Shown here in pieces: positions 53,739-62,568 of a stretch of DNA of 64,000 nt (position 1 is the stretch's first letter; each line of letters opens with the position of its first letter). The notes beneath the pieces are model-generated. The model worked only from the letters and a program-made list of their open reading frames with translations, did no database searches and was not told the origin of the DNA. The translations under genes were made by a program, and so were the position numbers. Origin of the DNA: Robiginitomaculum sp. (GTDB lineage Bacteria > Pseudomonadota > Alphaproteobacteria > Caulobacterales > Maricaulaceae); the NCBI GenBank assembly GCA_021776515.1, contig JAJFFS010000002.1, positions 1-64,000 on the forward strand. Reading direction: 5' to 3'.

Positions 53739-55013
53739 ATGCCTGATATCTGGTGCCGATCCTGTATGCAGGTTTCCTTTGCGCCCGGGCGGTGCACCCA
53801 TTGTTCGGGTACACGATTGCTTGATCACCCTGAGTCCTCAAAACTAAACATAGCCCATATTGATTGTGATGCTTTTTATGCCTCTATTGAAAAACGTGAT
53901 GACCCTTCGCTGGCAACCATACCATTAATCATTGGTGGCAATGGCCGACGCGGTGTTGTGGCAACGGCGTGCTACATGGCCCGCGCCTTTGGCGTACATT
54001 CTGCCATGCCCATGTATAGAGCTAAAAAGCTATGCCCTGATGCGCGCATACTGCCCCCCAGCATGTCTAAATACAGCCATGAAGGAGAGCGGCTGCGCAC
54101 CATGATGCGAAACCTGACCCCATTGGTTGAACCCCTGTCCATTGATGAAGCTTTTATGGACCTTACCGGCACGGCCCGTGTACATGGCGGACCACCAGTG
54201 CAAACCCTGATGCAGTTTCAAAATGATGTTGAGCAGGAGATAGGTATCACGGTATCAATCGGTTTGTCTTGCAACAAGTTTCTTGCCAAAACGGCTTCTG
54301 ATCTGGATAAACCACGGGGCTTTTCTATTCTGGCGCAGGACGAGGCATTAATGTTTCTGGCGGACAGACCTGTGCAATTTATATACGGGGTAGGCCCTGC
54401 CTTTACTCGCAAGCTGGCGGCGGCGGGCATCACCAAAATCAAACAAATTCAAAACTTACCAATAGAAACAATGACAAATCGTTTTGGTGAACAGGGGTGG
54501 CGCCTGGCGCATCTGGCACGCGGCCTGGACACACGCAAAGTATCACCTGAGCAAAACCGCAAATCCATTTCTTCGGAAACTACATTTTCTGATAACATAT
54601 CAAACCTTGCCGCACTGGAAAAGCAACTCTGGCAACAATGTGAAAAGGCATCACGTCAGGCAAAAGCCAAAGATTTGGCTGGTGGTACAGCGGTTCTAAA
54701 ACTTAAAGATGAGCACCATCAGACCATTTCCCGTCAAAAGCCTCTTGATCCACCAAGTAATCTTGCTGATGTGCTGTTTCGCACGTTACAGCCCAGTCTG
54801 GCCAAAGAAACCACGGGTCGCTTTTTTCGACTGATCGGTGCCGGATTTACCAATCTTGTCCCGAATTTGGAAGGTGATGAATGGCGCGATTTATTGGATA
54901 GTGAGGCACCGCGGCGCGCCCGTGCCGAGCGAGCCATGGATAATGCCCGTGCCCGTTTTGGCGTGGATGCAGTACAAAAGGGACGGGCTATCGGATCAAT
55001 CAAACCAGATTAG
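53739..55013 (+). CDS. dinB: DNA polymerase IV with N-terminal Cys cluster
   Basis: 424 aa from MPDIWCRSC (53739). An N-terminal zinc-ribbon-like extension WCRSC..GRCTHCSG (residues 4-24) precedes the Y-family palm; such extensions occur in alphaproteobacterial DinB. Catalytic segments are HIDCDAFYASIEKRDDP and SIDEAFMDLTG; the thumb and little-finger domains follow. It carries out error-prone translesion synthesis. The C-terminus lacks a clear canonical beta-clamp motif (ends GRAIGSIKPD). Convergent with the PopA-like gene 10 bp later. Confidence 0.93.
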   Translation: MPDIWCRSCMQVSFAPGRCTHCSGTRLLDHPESSKLNIAHIDCDAFYASIEKRDDPSLATIPLIIGGNGRRGVVATACYMARAFGVHSAMPMYRAKKLCPDARILPPSMSKYSHEGERLRTMMRNLTPLVEPLSIDEAFMDLTGTARVHGGPPVQTLMQFQNDVEQEIGITVSIGLSCNKFLAKTASDLDKPRGFSILAQDEALMFLADRPVQFIYGVGPAFTRKLAAAGITKIKQIQNLPIETMTNRFGEQGWRLAHLARGLDTRKVSPEQNRKSISSETTFSDNISNLAALEKQLWQQCEKASRQAKAKDLAGGTAVLKLKDEHHQTISRQKPLDPPSNLADVLFRTLQPSLAKETTGRFFRLIGAGFTNLVPNLEGDEWRDLLDSEAPRRARAERAMDNARARFGVDAVQKGRAIGSIKPD

Positions 55014-55023
55014 GGGCAGGGCT

Positions 55024-56334
55024 TTATTTGTCTTTCAACGCCCGTTCCAACAAGCCTTCGCTCGATTCGCGCGCACGTAATTCAACAACCCGCGTTTCCA
55101 TTTCCAGTTGAAACGGGCGGTCCTCATTACCACTTTCAAAAGCCGTGCAATCAACAACACCTTCAATCCGGTTTATGGCAGTTTTCGCCTCCACCTCAGC
55201 GGTACCCGGCATGACAATCACAAATGCACCGGAACCAAAGCGCGAAGCCATATCTTCCGCCCGCACAAGATGGCGCAACATACCGCCAAGCTGCCGCCGG
55301 GCCGACTGGCGATAAATTGCCTCAATATCTGGCGGTGAACCTGCCCGCAGAACGGCAAGTGAAAGCGGGCGATTTATTTCGCGGGCACGGCGGGTCATCC
55401 GGGCAAGGTGGCTGGCAAAAAAAGCGGGGTTAAACAGTCCAGTATCTTTCTCTACGACACTATCGGTACGTACTCCTTCAAAAAGCACCTTGGTGTGCTC
55501 GTGGCGTTGCCGCTCGCGGGCCAGCCCCAGCACTCTTTGTCGAGCATCACCCTCATCCACACTGGCGTCCAGAAGATCACTGGCACCACGGGCAAAAGCT
55601 TCGTCAATATCGGCAAAGGTCTTTGAATTTACCAATAATATTGCAGGTACATGGAATAAACGCGTATTGCGACGCATGGCTGCTACAATGGTAAATGCCG
55701 GTTCATTTTCTACCAACGCGTTTAAAATAATGGCGTCAAAGCGACTATCATGAAGATAATCAAAGGCTGTGAAAGATGTCATGGCCGCTGTCACCTCAGC
55801 CCCGGTTTGTTCCAATGCGTTTTTCAAGGCAATGAATTGCGGAGCAGCAGCGCCAACAAAAAGAATGGATAAATTTTCTTCTTTTTTTGCACCAAGACCA
55901 AAGCTTTTAACTGACTTGCTTAGCGCCATTAATGTCTTGCGACGTTGCACAGCCTCTTCTTCCATCAAGGCTACACGTAATGCAGATTGCAAACGCGCCT
56001 CTAACTGCGCAGGGTGAACCGGAGGTCGCAAAAGGCTGGCAAACAACTCCTCGCCGCTGGCATTTTCTTTTTGCTTGGCCACGGCCAAGACAGGCAAGGG
56101 CCGAGGTGTGGCTGTTTCTTTAAGACGACGTGCCAGCTCTGCTGTTTCATCAAAGTTTCGCCCCACAGCATCGATCAACACACCTTCCACTGTAAAGTCT
56201 GCGGCGGCGACAACAGCTTCATCATCCGTTTTGGCAAAAATAGTTTTTAATCCTGCATTATCCAGCCGGGCCGCTGTTTCAGCGACAACACCCTCTCCAT
56301 TAGAGACAATAAGAATTCGTGCCGTAAAATCCAT
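55024..56334 (-). CDS. PopA-like protein: degenerate REC-REC-GGDEF with intact I-site
   Basis: 436 aa. Both receiver domains are degenerate: the first starts ILIVSNGEG without the acidic pair, and the second (about 150-275) has ILNALVENEP at the acceptor strand. The GGDEF domain has FGSGAF (367-371) in place of GGEEF, so cyclase activity is unlikely, but RAED at 358-361 fits the RxxD c-di-GMP inhibitory site. This combination matches Caulobacter PopA, which binds c-di-GMP and brings RcdA and CtrA to ClpXP. It sits beside divK, pleD and dinB, and 5 kb from clpXP. Orthology to PopA is inference. Confidence 0.82.
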   Translation of the reverse strand: MDFTARILIVSNGEGVVAETAARLDNAGLKTIFAKTDDEAVVAAADFTVEGVLIDAVGRNFDETAELARRLKETATPRPLPVLAVAKQKENASGEELFASLLRPPVHPAQLEARLQSALRVALMEEEAVQRRKTLMALSKSVKSFGLGAKKEENLSILFVGAAAPQFIALKNALEQTGAEVTAAMTSFTAFDYLHDSRFDAIILNALVENEPAFTIVAAMRRNTRLFHVPAILLVNSKTFADIDEAFARGASDLLDASVDEGDARQRVLGLARERQRHEHTKVLFEGVRTDSVVEKDTGLFNPAFFASHLARMTRRAREINRPLSLAVLRAGSPPDIEAIYRQSARRQLGGMLRHLVRAEDMASRFGSGAFVIVMPGTAEVEAKTAINRIEGVVDCTAFESGNEDRPFQLEMETRVVELRARESSEGLLERALKDK

Positions 56335-56409
56335 TCGTTAAGCTACAATCCCCTGCGATTCGCTGAATGAACATACCGGCATAAACGAACCAGAAGAAAG
56401 GGAAAAGGT

Positions 56410-57525
56410 ATGAGAAATAACACAAGATCATCTGGGCCCCTTACCGGGCTGAGAATTCTTGAGTTTGCCGGCCTTGGCCCGGCACCCTTTTGCGCCATGT
56501 TACTAAACGATCTTGGCGCAGATGTTGTACGAATTGATCGCCCCGGCACCCCCGATGGTGGACCAAACGATATTACTTCCCGAGGGCGTCGATCCATCAC
56601 CCTTGACCTGAAATCAGCACAAGATCAGAAAACCGCCCTCGCCCTGTCCGGCAAAGCCGATGCCTTGCTGGAGGGGTTTCGCCCGGACGTCATGGAAAAA
56701 CTGGGCCTTGGTCCTGATACACTCCTGGCGGCTAACCCGCGTCTTGTTTACGGACGCATGACGGGATGGGGACAGGACGGGCCGCTGGCGCAAGCCGCTG
56801 GCCATGACCTGAACTATATCGCCATTACCGGCGCACTTGGGGCCATGGGCAAGGCAGACCAGCCCCCTGCCCCGCCGCTTAATCTGGTGGGCGATTATGG
56901 TGGTGGCGCTCTTTATCTGGCCTTTGGCATTATGGCGGCCTTGCACCATGCGCAAAAAACCGGCGAGGGGCAGGTGGTGGATTGCGCCATAGTTGACGGG
57001 GTGATGAGTATGATGGCCCCCATTCACTGGCTGCGCCAAAGCGGAAACTGGAATGCACAGGCCCGTCAAGCCAACTTACTGGACGGCGGTGCCTTCTTTT
57101 ATGCCAGTTACGCCTGTGCTGATGGCACGTTTTTCTCTATCGGCGCTATTGAACCGCAATTCTATGCCATCTTACGCGAAAAACTGAACCTGGCTGGTAA
57201 GGAGTGGGACAACCCTTATGATGCAGAACGCTGGCCGGTTTTACGTGAAAAACTGGCTGCAATTTTCATCCAGCACCCCCGTCAGTACTGGCAGGATTTG
57301 CTGGAAGGCACAGATGCGTGCGCTGCCGGGGTTATGGATATGGTCGAGGCAGCAGAGCACCCCCATAACAAGGCCCGGAAAAACCTGATAGATATTGATG
57401 GCGTGCTTCAGCCCGCCCCTGCGCCGCGTTTTTCCAAAACCCCGGGTGCCATCGCTGGCCCACCACCAAAACCCGGCGCAGATACGGATGATGTGTTAAA
57501 GGACTGGGGCATCAATGAGGCCTAG
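56410..57525 (+). CDS. CaiB/BaiF CoA-transferase family, alpha-methylacyl-CoA racemase-like
   Basis: 371 aa. N-terminus LTGLRILEFAGLGPAPFCAMLLNDLGADV is typical of AMACR; the catalytic pair appears as His in AAGHDLNYIAITG and Asp in NLVGDYGGGALYL, at the positions used by the mycobacterial racemase (His/Asp). True CoA-transferases of the family have an Asp nucleophile elsewhere, so a racemase role on 2-methylacyl-CoA is favoured. Start ATG at 56410; divergent from the PopA-like gene. It overlaps the methyltransferase stop by 4 bp. Confidence 0.85.
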   Translation: MRNNTRSSGPLTGLRILEFAGLGPAPFCAMLLNDLGADVVRIDRPGTPDGGPNDITSRGRRSITLDLKSAQDQKTALALSGKADALLEGFRPDVMEKLGLGPDTLLAANPRLVYGRMTGWGQDGPLAQAAGHDLNYIAITGALGAMGKADQPPAPPLNLVGDYGGGALYLAFGIMAALHHAQKTGEGQVVDCAIVDGVMSMMAPIHWLRQSGNWNAQARQANLLDGGAFFYASYACADGTFFSIGAIEPQFYAILREKLNLAGKEWDNPYDAERWPVLREKLAAIFIQHPRQYWQDLLEGTDACAAGVMDMVEAAEHPHNKARKNLIDIDGVLQPAPAPRFSKTPGAIAGPPPKPGADTDDVLKDWGINEA

Positions 57526-58418
57526 CTCCGCACTGCCTGAACAACTCCGGCGGAGCACAGGAACATACCGCGCCATGAACCTTCAAATTCCATTTTCATC
57601 GCCGTATCGCGAAAGCTCTGCCCTATTGTGTTCTCTAACATAGGAGGGGCGGGGTGATAATGATACCAATGGATTTTAGCATTTGAAAACCCGAGCTTTT
57701 CAAATTGTTCCATCAACTCTAGCGGATTGTGATAATTCGCCTGAATGAGGTCATAGCCTGGTCCATCACCATCTTCGTTTTGGGTCCGCAAAGGCGGCAT
57801 ATTGGTTGCCAGTCGTTTATCAAGTTCACCTGCCACTACATCGCGAATATGAGAGGGCGCATCCCCTAACAAATCCTCAAGGAAAAATTCTCTGGTGAAC
57901 CGGTTCATCGTAAAAAGCGAAAAGAGTTTGTTGCGAAACTCGACAAATACAGTTCCACCTGGACGCACAATAGAGCGCATGTTTAGCAAGGCTTTTTCAT
58001 CATCAACTACATGTGGCAATACACCTGAGGCCATCATGGCGTCAAAAGGCCCGCTTTCAAGCTGATTGGCAAAACTATCTGGCTCATCAATACTGCCCAT
58101 CTGAATCACATCCGGATCAAGGCCACGTCTGGTAAAATTTGTTTTCGCGGCGGTCACCATGTTTTGTGCAATATCGTTGCCCGCAACACGCAAACCCATG
58201 TGCGCCATATGCGCCAAAGGTGTGCCTTCACCCAAGCCAGCTTCATAAATGGATGTTGCCCCTAGCCTGGCCACCTCTCTTTTAAGCATTTGCAGGCGAA
58301 AATAGTTCGCAGGATAGTGCGGCAAGGTTTTGTAGGCATCATCATCATAATTGAGGTGATAATCATCAACCACAGAATTATAGTGATCCGCTACCGCCAC
58401 TGTTTTATTTTTACTCAT
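57522..58418 (-). CDS. Class I SAM-dependent methyltransferase
   Basis: 298 aa. Motif I is YEAGLGEGTPLAHMA with Asp at the end of strand 2 (RVAGNDIAQNMV); motif II/III fall in FDAMMASGVLPHVVDDE and VRPGGTVFVEFRN. The substrate is not evident; YDLIQANYHNPLEL and PAPPML follow. Start overlaps the DUF4910 gene stop (ATGA), so the two are translated together. Pairs of this kind often occur among glycan or nucleotide-sugar biosynthesis genes, but no glycosyltransferase is near. Confidence 0.8.
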   Translation of the reverse strand: MSKNKTVAVADHYNSVVDDYHLNYDDDAYKTLPHYPANYFRLQMLKREVARLGATSIYEAGLGEGTPLAHMAHMGLRVAGNDIAQNMVTAAKTNFTRRGLDPDVIQMGSIDEPDSFANQLESGPFDAMMASGVLPHVVDDEKALLNMRSIVRPGGTVFVEFRNKLFSLFTMNRFTREFFLEDLLGDAPSHIRDVVAGELDKRLATNMPPLRTQNEDGDGPGYDLIQANYHNPLELMEQFEKLGFSNAKIHWYHYHPAPPMLENTIGQSFRDTAMKMEFEGSWRGMFLCSAGVVQAVRS

Positions 58419-59764
58419 CCCACTTCCTCCAACAAGCCGTATGCGGCCAACTCCTCAATAAAAGGCACCAACTCCCAGACAGGCGTACGCAATTTATCCG
58501 CTAACGCCAAAAGGTCATGATTCCCGTCAGCATACGACAAAATATGCATACGGAGCCGCGTTGCCACCTCTGGCGCTCGTGTGCCAAGGGTTGAGTAGAG
58601 GCCACGCCGACCCATTTGTGGCTCGCATTGCATTGTCGCCCGCCATACCCTGTTGGCTTCCAATACCTCAAGCGCCCGGCGAACCGCAAAATAACCACCC
58701 GCAAGTCCCTTGGGCGTAACAAAATCAAGATCGTCCAGCGAGGTATGGTATTCAGGGTAGGTATGGTATTTTGAACGCATCATACTGGCAATCGGCAAAT
58801 CTATACCAGGCGCACAATACTGGCGTTCGTCACTTCCACGGTCCAGCCAGTCATAACGAATAAAGTCCGGTGCCATATGGTCCAATACATGTACCGCCGC
58901 ACGATCAGAAAGTGTATTGCCCATGCGGCTGGGCAAATATGAATAGCTGCGCTCGTCCCCCATACAGGTCAAATTAAAACCCGCCCGGACATGGTTTTGT
59001 AAATGCGTCAGGTTTTTTGACAAATAACAAATAGAGCCAATGGTTTCAGGAATGAACACAAACCGATAGCTGAATCTGCGCGGTGCCTGTTGCACCCACT
59101 TCGCCAGCCAGACAGCCACCATCGGCCCGGAAAGTTCGTTATTGGCCATGCTGGGATGGCATATATAAGTCGAAAGTAAAACTTCATCTGCACTCTCACC
59201 CGGGATCAAAACATCGGCATAGGTCAGATTGCCATTTGGGTTATGGTCTGCATCGATTTTAACTCTGTATTTTCCAGGTTTCAGCGCGCTACGCTGTGCA
59301 TCACATAGACAAAAACCCCAGCGTTCCTGATAATATGAAGTGATATAAGGGATAGCGTCCGGCGTACCCGGCAAAGAGTGCAAATGGCCTTGTAATTCTT
59401 CCAGATCTATCAATCGATCAACCGGCGTGGAATAACCAACAACATGTAGATTATTGGTTGTAAAGTCGATTACCCGTTTGCCATCCGGATCCTCAATCCA
59501 TGCTTCCCTTACATTCCATTCCTGTGGTATAACCCAGTCAAAACAATTTGTTCCTGAGTTAACTTCATGTATTTGTAAATTTGCAATATGTATTTTTAGT
59601 GCGGCTAACGTATCGCGCACACCATTCCCTGTAAGACTACGACATATTGGGAAAAGGCGCGTGGCAAGGGCGTGCATATCCTCGCCCGCCTGCATGGTTT
59701 CTGTATCAAGCATAATGCCCACCAAATGACCTGAGGTCACACTCTGCCCTGATTCTTCTGACAT
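58415..59764 (-). CDS. DUF4910 aminopeptidase-like protein with C-terminal winged helix
   Basis: 449 aa. M28-like fold: putative zinc ligands in LLSTYICHPSMANNELSG, FIPETIGS and YHTYPEYHTSLDDLDF, with RGSDERQYCAPGIDLP between them. An inserted DUF2172-type domain is placed at about 60-160. The last 80 residues (EVATRLRMHILSYADG to the end) look like a winged helix. Family members are of unknown substrate and are frequent in surface-polysaccharide loci. Coupled with the methyltransferase. The start has no strong ribosome-binding site; a later ATG at residue 18 (MLDTETM) is possible. Confidence 0.82.
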   Translation of the reverse strand: MSEESGQSVTSGHLVGIMLDTETMQAGEDMHALATRLFPICRSLTGNGVRDTLAALKIHIANLQIHEVNSGTNCFDWVIPQEWNVREAWIEDPDGKRVIDFTTNNLHVVGYSTPVDRLIDLEELQGHLHSLPGTPDAIPYITSYYQERWGFCLCDAQRSALKPGKYRVKIDADHNPNGNLTYADVLIPGESADEVLLSTYICHPSMANNELSGPMVAVWLAKWVQQAPRRFSYRFVFIPETIGSICYLSKNLTHLQNHVRAGFNLTCMGDERSYSYLPSRMGNTLSDRAAVHVLDHMAPDFIRYDWLDRGSDERQYCAPGIDLPIASMMRSKYHTYPEYHTSLDDLDFVTPKGLAGGYFAVRRALEVLEANRVWRATMQCEPQMGRRGLYSTLGTRAPEVATRLRMHILSYADGNHDLLALADKLRTPVWELVPFIEELAAYGLLEEVG

Positions 59765-59791
59765 GTTGAATGAGGAATAAAATTTACGCGC

Positions 59792-60865
59792 TCACCTGCC
59801 GCTGAGCGCACTGGCCTTGATCTGCGCAAAGACCTCACCACCAACAACAAGCCCAAGATTACCGGCGGATTTTTTGGTAATGCGGGCCAAAATCATCTCG
59901 CCCCCAAGCTCCAGTGTGATATTAACCAACCCGGGCGGCAATAAACCCTGCCTATCGGCATGTTCAACCTGCAAAACGGTAACCGGCAAGATATTCAGGA
60001 CACTGCTATCCTGATGATGCGCGCGACTAAGACTTATGTCTCCAGCGCGAATGCGAAGGCGTACGGGCTGTCCTTTGGTTAGGGCAACCCCCGGTGTGAA
60101 TATGTTGATGCCACCAAATTCCAGTATGTTTAGCCCATCGCCAGCCTCATACCCTTTGGCTTTGGCATGAAGCACCACGCAAGCGTCATCACGATAACGA
60201 TAGGGCAAACGATTATCCAGCAGACACGTATTGAGCGCGCCCTGCGCAACCACCTTGCCATCGTCCAGATAGATCATGAAATCAGCCAATCTGGATAGCG
60301 TATCCAGCTCATGACTGACAAATAAAACTGGCAGGTTTTGCACCTCGCAAACCTGATGCAGCAAGCCAAGCAAGGCGTGGCGTGCCTCAATATCCAGTGC
60401 GCCAAACGGCTCGTCCAGTGCCAACAGGCGCGGGTTTGAAAGAAGCGCACGGGCCAGAACAAGGCGTTGCTTTTGACCGCCCGAAAGCGCCCCTGCATTT
60501 TGCCCTAACCGCCGGGTTAGTGAAAATTGCTCAGCCACGCCTGCCAGATCTACGCCGCCCGGCGCAGCATGGCGCACGGCAAATTCAAGGTTCTCACGCA
60601 CGCTGAGATGCGCAAACACATCGTCATGCTGGCTGACCCAGGCCATGCGCCTTTTGTGCGCAGGGGTAAGCGTACTGGCGTTTTGCAAAGTTTCGCCGGC
60701 AAATTCCATTTGCCCTTGCCCGTGCTCCAAACCCACCACCGCACGCAACAAACTGCTCTTGCCCGCCCCGGATGGCCCGGCAATGACCGTCATGCCGACA
60801 TCTGGCCACTCAGCCTTGGCGTGAAGGGTAAAACCGCCTTTGTTGAGTTTTATATCCACTTTCAT
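59792..60865 (-). CDS. modC: Molybdate ABC transporter ATPase ModC
   Basis: 357 aa from MKVDIKLNKGG at 60865, where it overlaps the modB stop (ATGA). Walker A GPSGAGKSS, signature ALSGGQKQRLVLARAL and Walker B LLALDEPFGALD are present. A C-terminal Mop/TOBE domain (about 285-355, SVLNILPVTVLQVEHADRQG onward) binds oxyanion and can regulate uptake. Last gene of the molybdenum cluster. Confidence 0.93.
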   Translation of the reverse strand: MKVDIKLNKGGFTLHAKAEWPDVGMTVIAGPSGAGKSSLLRAVVGLEHGQGQMEFAGETLQNASTLTPAHKRRMAWVSQHDDVFAHLSVRENLEFAVRHAAPGGVDLAGVAEQFSLTRRLGQNAGALSGGQKQRLVLARALLSNPRLLALDEPFGALDIEARHALLGLLHQVCEVQNLPVLFVSHELDTLSRLADFMIYLDDGKVVAQGALNTCLLDNRLPYRYRDDACVVLHAKAKGYEAGDGLNILEFGGINIFTPGVALTKGQPVRLRIRAGDISLSRAHHQDSSVLNILPVTVLQVEHADRQGLLPPGLVNITLELGGEMILARITKKSAGNLGLVVGGEVFAQIKASALSGR

Positions 60866-61500
60866 GGCGCAGAACTCCGGCCATTCAGCCATGAAAGCAC
60901 CAGAAGAATGGCAAAGGAAAAACCCAACAAACCAAAGGAAAGGAAATGTGCCATAGCGTAATCAAGCCGTTCAACCGCATCAAAAATAGCCACAGACAAT
61001 ACCCGGGTTTTACCGGCAATATTTCCGCCAATCATCAGCACCACACCAAATTCACCCAGCGTGTGGGCAAAGCCTAATATAGCCGCGCTGATAATACCCC
61101 GGCGCGCCATAGGGATGGCCAGACGGGTTATGCGATGCCACGGCCCGGCACCAAGGCTGGCGGCACTCTCTAACAAATTATCAGAAATACCCTCAAATGC
61201 GCTTTGTATGGGGCGCAAGACAAAGGGGAGTGAAAATACCACCGAGCCAACCACAAGCCCCCAAAATGAAAACACCAGATGCAAGGGTGCCAATGGCCCA
61301 TCCGGGCCAAGCAGCAGAAGCAGATAAAACCCGAGCACCGTTGGCGGCAAAACCAGTGGCAAAGTCAAAAATGCCTCGGCAAAGGGCCGCCATGCCCCAC
61401 GACCTCGCGCCAGTAGCCAGCCAAGCGGAATACACAGCATCAGCAATATCACCGTGGTGACGCTGGCAAGACGCAGGCTTAACAGAATAGGTTCCATCAT
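60862..61500 (-). CDS. modB: Molybdate ABC transporter permease ModB
   Basis: 212 aa, about five TM helices. The ABC-binding EAA loop is EGISDNLLESAASLGAGPWHRI followed by IPMARRGI, and LPLVLPPTVLGFYLLLLLG is the family segment. It starts 4 bp before the end of modA and overlaps modC. Inner-membrane channel for molybdate. Confidence 0.95.
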   Translation of the reverse strand: MMEPILLSLRLASVTTVILLMLCIPLGWLLARGRGAWRPFAEAFLTLPLVLPPTVLGFYLLLLLGPDGPLAPLHLVFSFWGLVVGSVVFSLPFVLRPIQSAFEGISDNLLESAASLGAGPWHRITRLAIPMARRGIISAAILGFAHTLGEFGVVLMIGGNIAGKTRVLSVAIFDAVERLDYAMAHFLSFGLLGFSFAILLVLSWLNGRSSAP

Positions 61501-62228
61501 GATTCAGCCTCATAGCCTGCACCCAGCATCATGGTTTTAATGCGCGGTATTTGTAAAAACTCTATAAGGCAATTCACAGCACTGGATTGGCGTAAAACAG
61601 CAACGTCCTGCCGGACAGGTTTATGCCAATTTTGAGGAATAATGAAATACTCACCCTCGCTGACAGAACCCAAACGCACCAACGATAAAGGCACCAGCCC
61701 CGCCTGCGCCGCCCCGGTGGCAACAAACTGGAAAACCTGCCCCGCATTCCTGCCCCATACAGTATCATTGGGCAGGTCGTATTGTTGTCGTAACCGGGTA
61801 AGGCTTTGCATGGCCGCTTGCCCAAAAGGGGCCAGTTTCGGATCAGCCATAGCCAGGGGGCGCGGGTCATCGGGGTTTGGGTTTTTTAACGATGGCTGCC
61901 AATAGACAAGACGCCCGATGGCATAAGTTTGCCGAAACATGGCTTTGCCTTGTTGAGCTAACATGGCCGGTCGCGCTTCATCGGCTGAGAAAAAAATATC
62001 AAATGGGGCACCGTTAAGAATTTGTGTGGTCAACATACCCGTCGAACCTGAACTTACCTGCATTTTGAATTGGCAATGTTTTTGAACATCTTCGGTGATG
62101 GTGTTTAAAAATGGCGCAAAGTTACTGGCTGCCGCGACTTGTAAATCCGGTGTGGTCTTGGGTTTAACGCCGACAAAAGTAAAAATCAGCGTTGCCAGAA
62201 CCAGAATAATAACGGCCAGTTTTTTCAT
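61497..62228 (-). CDS. modA: Molybdate-binding periplasmic protein ModA
   Basis: 243 aa from MKKLAVIILVLATLIFTFVG (62228), whose N-terminal hydrophobic helix is a signal peptide or anchor. Substrate-binding segments are VAAASNFAPFLNTI, SSGSTGMLTTQILNGAPFDIFFSAD and FVATGAAQAGLVP. The oxyanion Ser residues of ModA (Ser in AASN and GSTG) are present. It lies 7 bp after the 110-aa gene and overlaps modB. Confidence 0.93.
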   Translation of the reverse strand: MKKLAVIILVLATLIFTFVGVKPKTTPDLQVAAASNFAPFLNTITEDVQKHCQFKMQVSSGSTGMLTTQILNGAPFDIFFSADEARPAMLAQQGKAMFRQTYAIGRLVYWQPSLKNPNPDDPRPLAMADPKLAPFGQAAMQSLTRLRQQYDLPNDTVWGRNAGQVFQFVATGAAQAGLVPLSLVRLGSVSEGEYFIIPQNWHKPVRQDVAVLRQSSAVNCLIEFLQIPRIKTMMLGAGYEAES

Positions 62229-62235
62229 GGAGCAC

Positions 62236-62568
62236 TCATGCCGGCTTTCCAGGTTTGGCAAAGTCTTTGACATTCACCTCAATAGTAAAAACACCTTCTT
62301 CAAAAACGCCCTCTATGCCTTTTTTTGAAGGCTCATCAGCCAGTTTTTGGGCGTCATCTGTTGAGATATAAAACATAAAGTTCGGCCCCGCAGGATCAAA
62401 GGAAAATTGCGGTACTGGCAAACCCTCCATAGTGCCAATGGCCAATACATAATTCGCGCCGCCCGGTAGTGCTATGGTGTCATTTATGGTACCATCTTTA
62501 ACCAGGTTTTGCGCCTCTTCGCGGGTAATACGGCACCGCACGGCCCCCATTTCAAGTTTGAGTTTCAT
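62236..62568 (-). CDS. Small protein of unknown function in molybdenum cluster
   Basis: 110 aa, soluble, mostly beta (MKLKLEMGAVRCRITREEAQ; GVFEEGVFTIEVNVKDFAK). It starts inside mobA (17-bp overlap) and modA begins 7 bp after its stop, so it is cotranscribed with both. A small conserved-looking globular protein with one Cys; no domain is recognised. A role linked to molybdate or molybdopterin is inferred from position only. Confidence 0.75.
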   Translation of the reverse strand: MKLKLEMGAVRCRITREEAQNLVKDGTINDTIALPGGANYVLAIGTMEGLPVPQFSFDPAGPNFMFYISTDDAQKLADEPSKKGIEGVFEEGVFTIEVNVKDFAKPGKPA

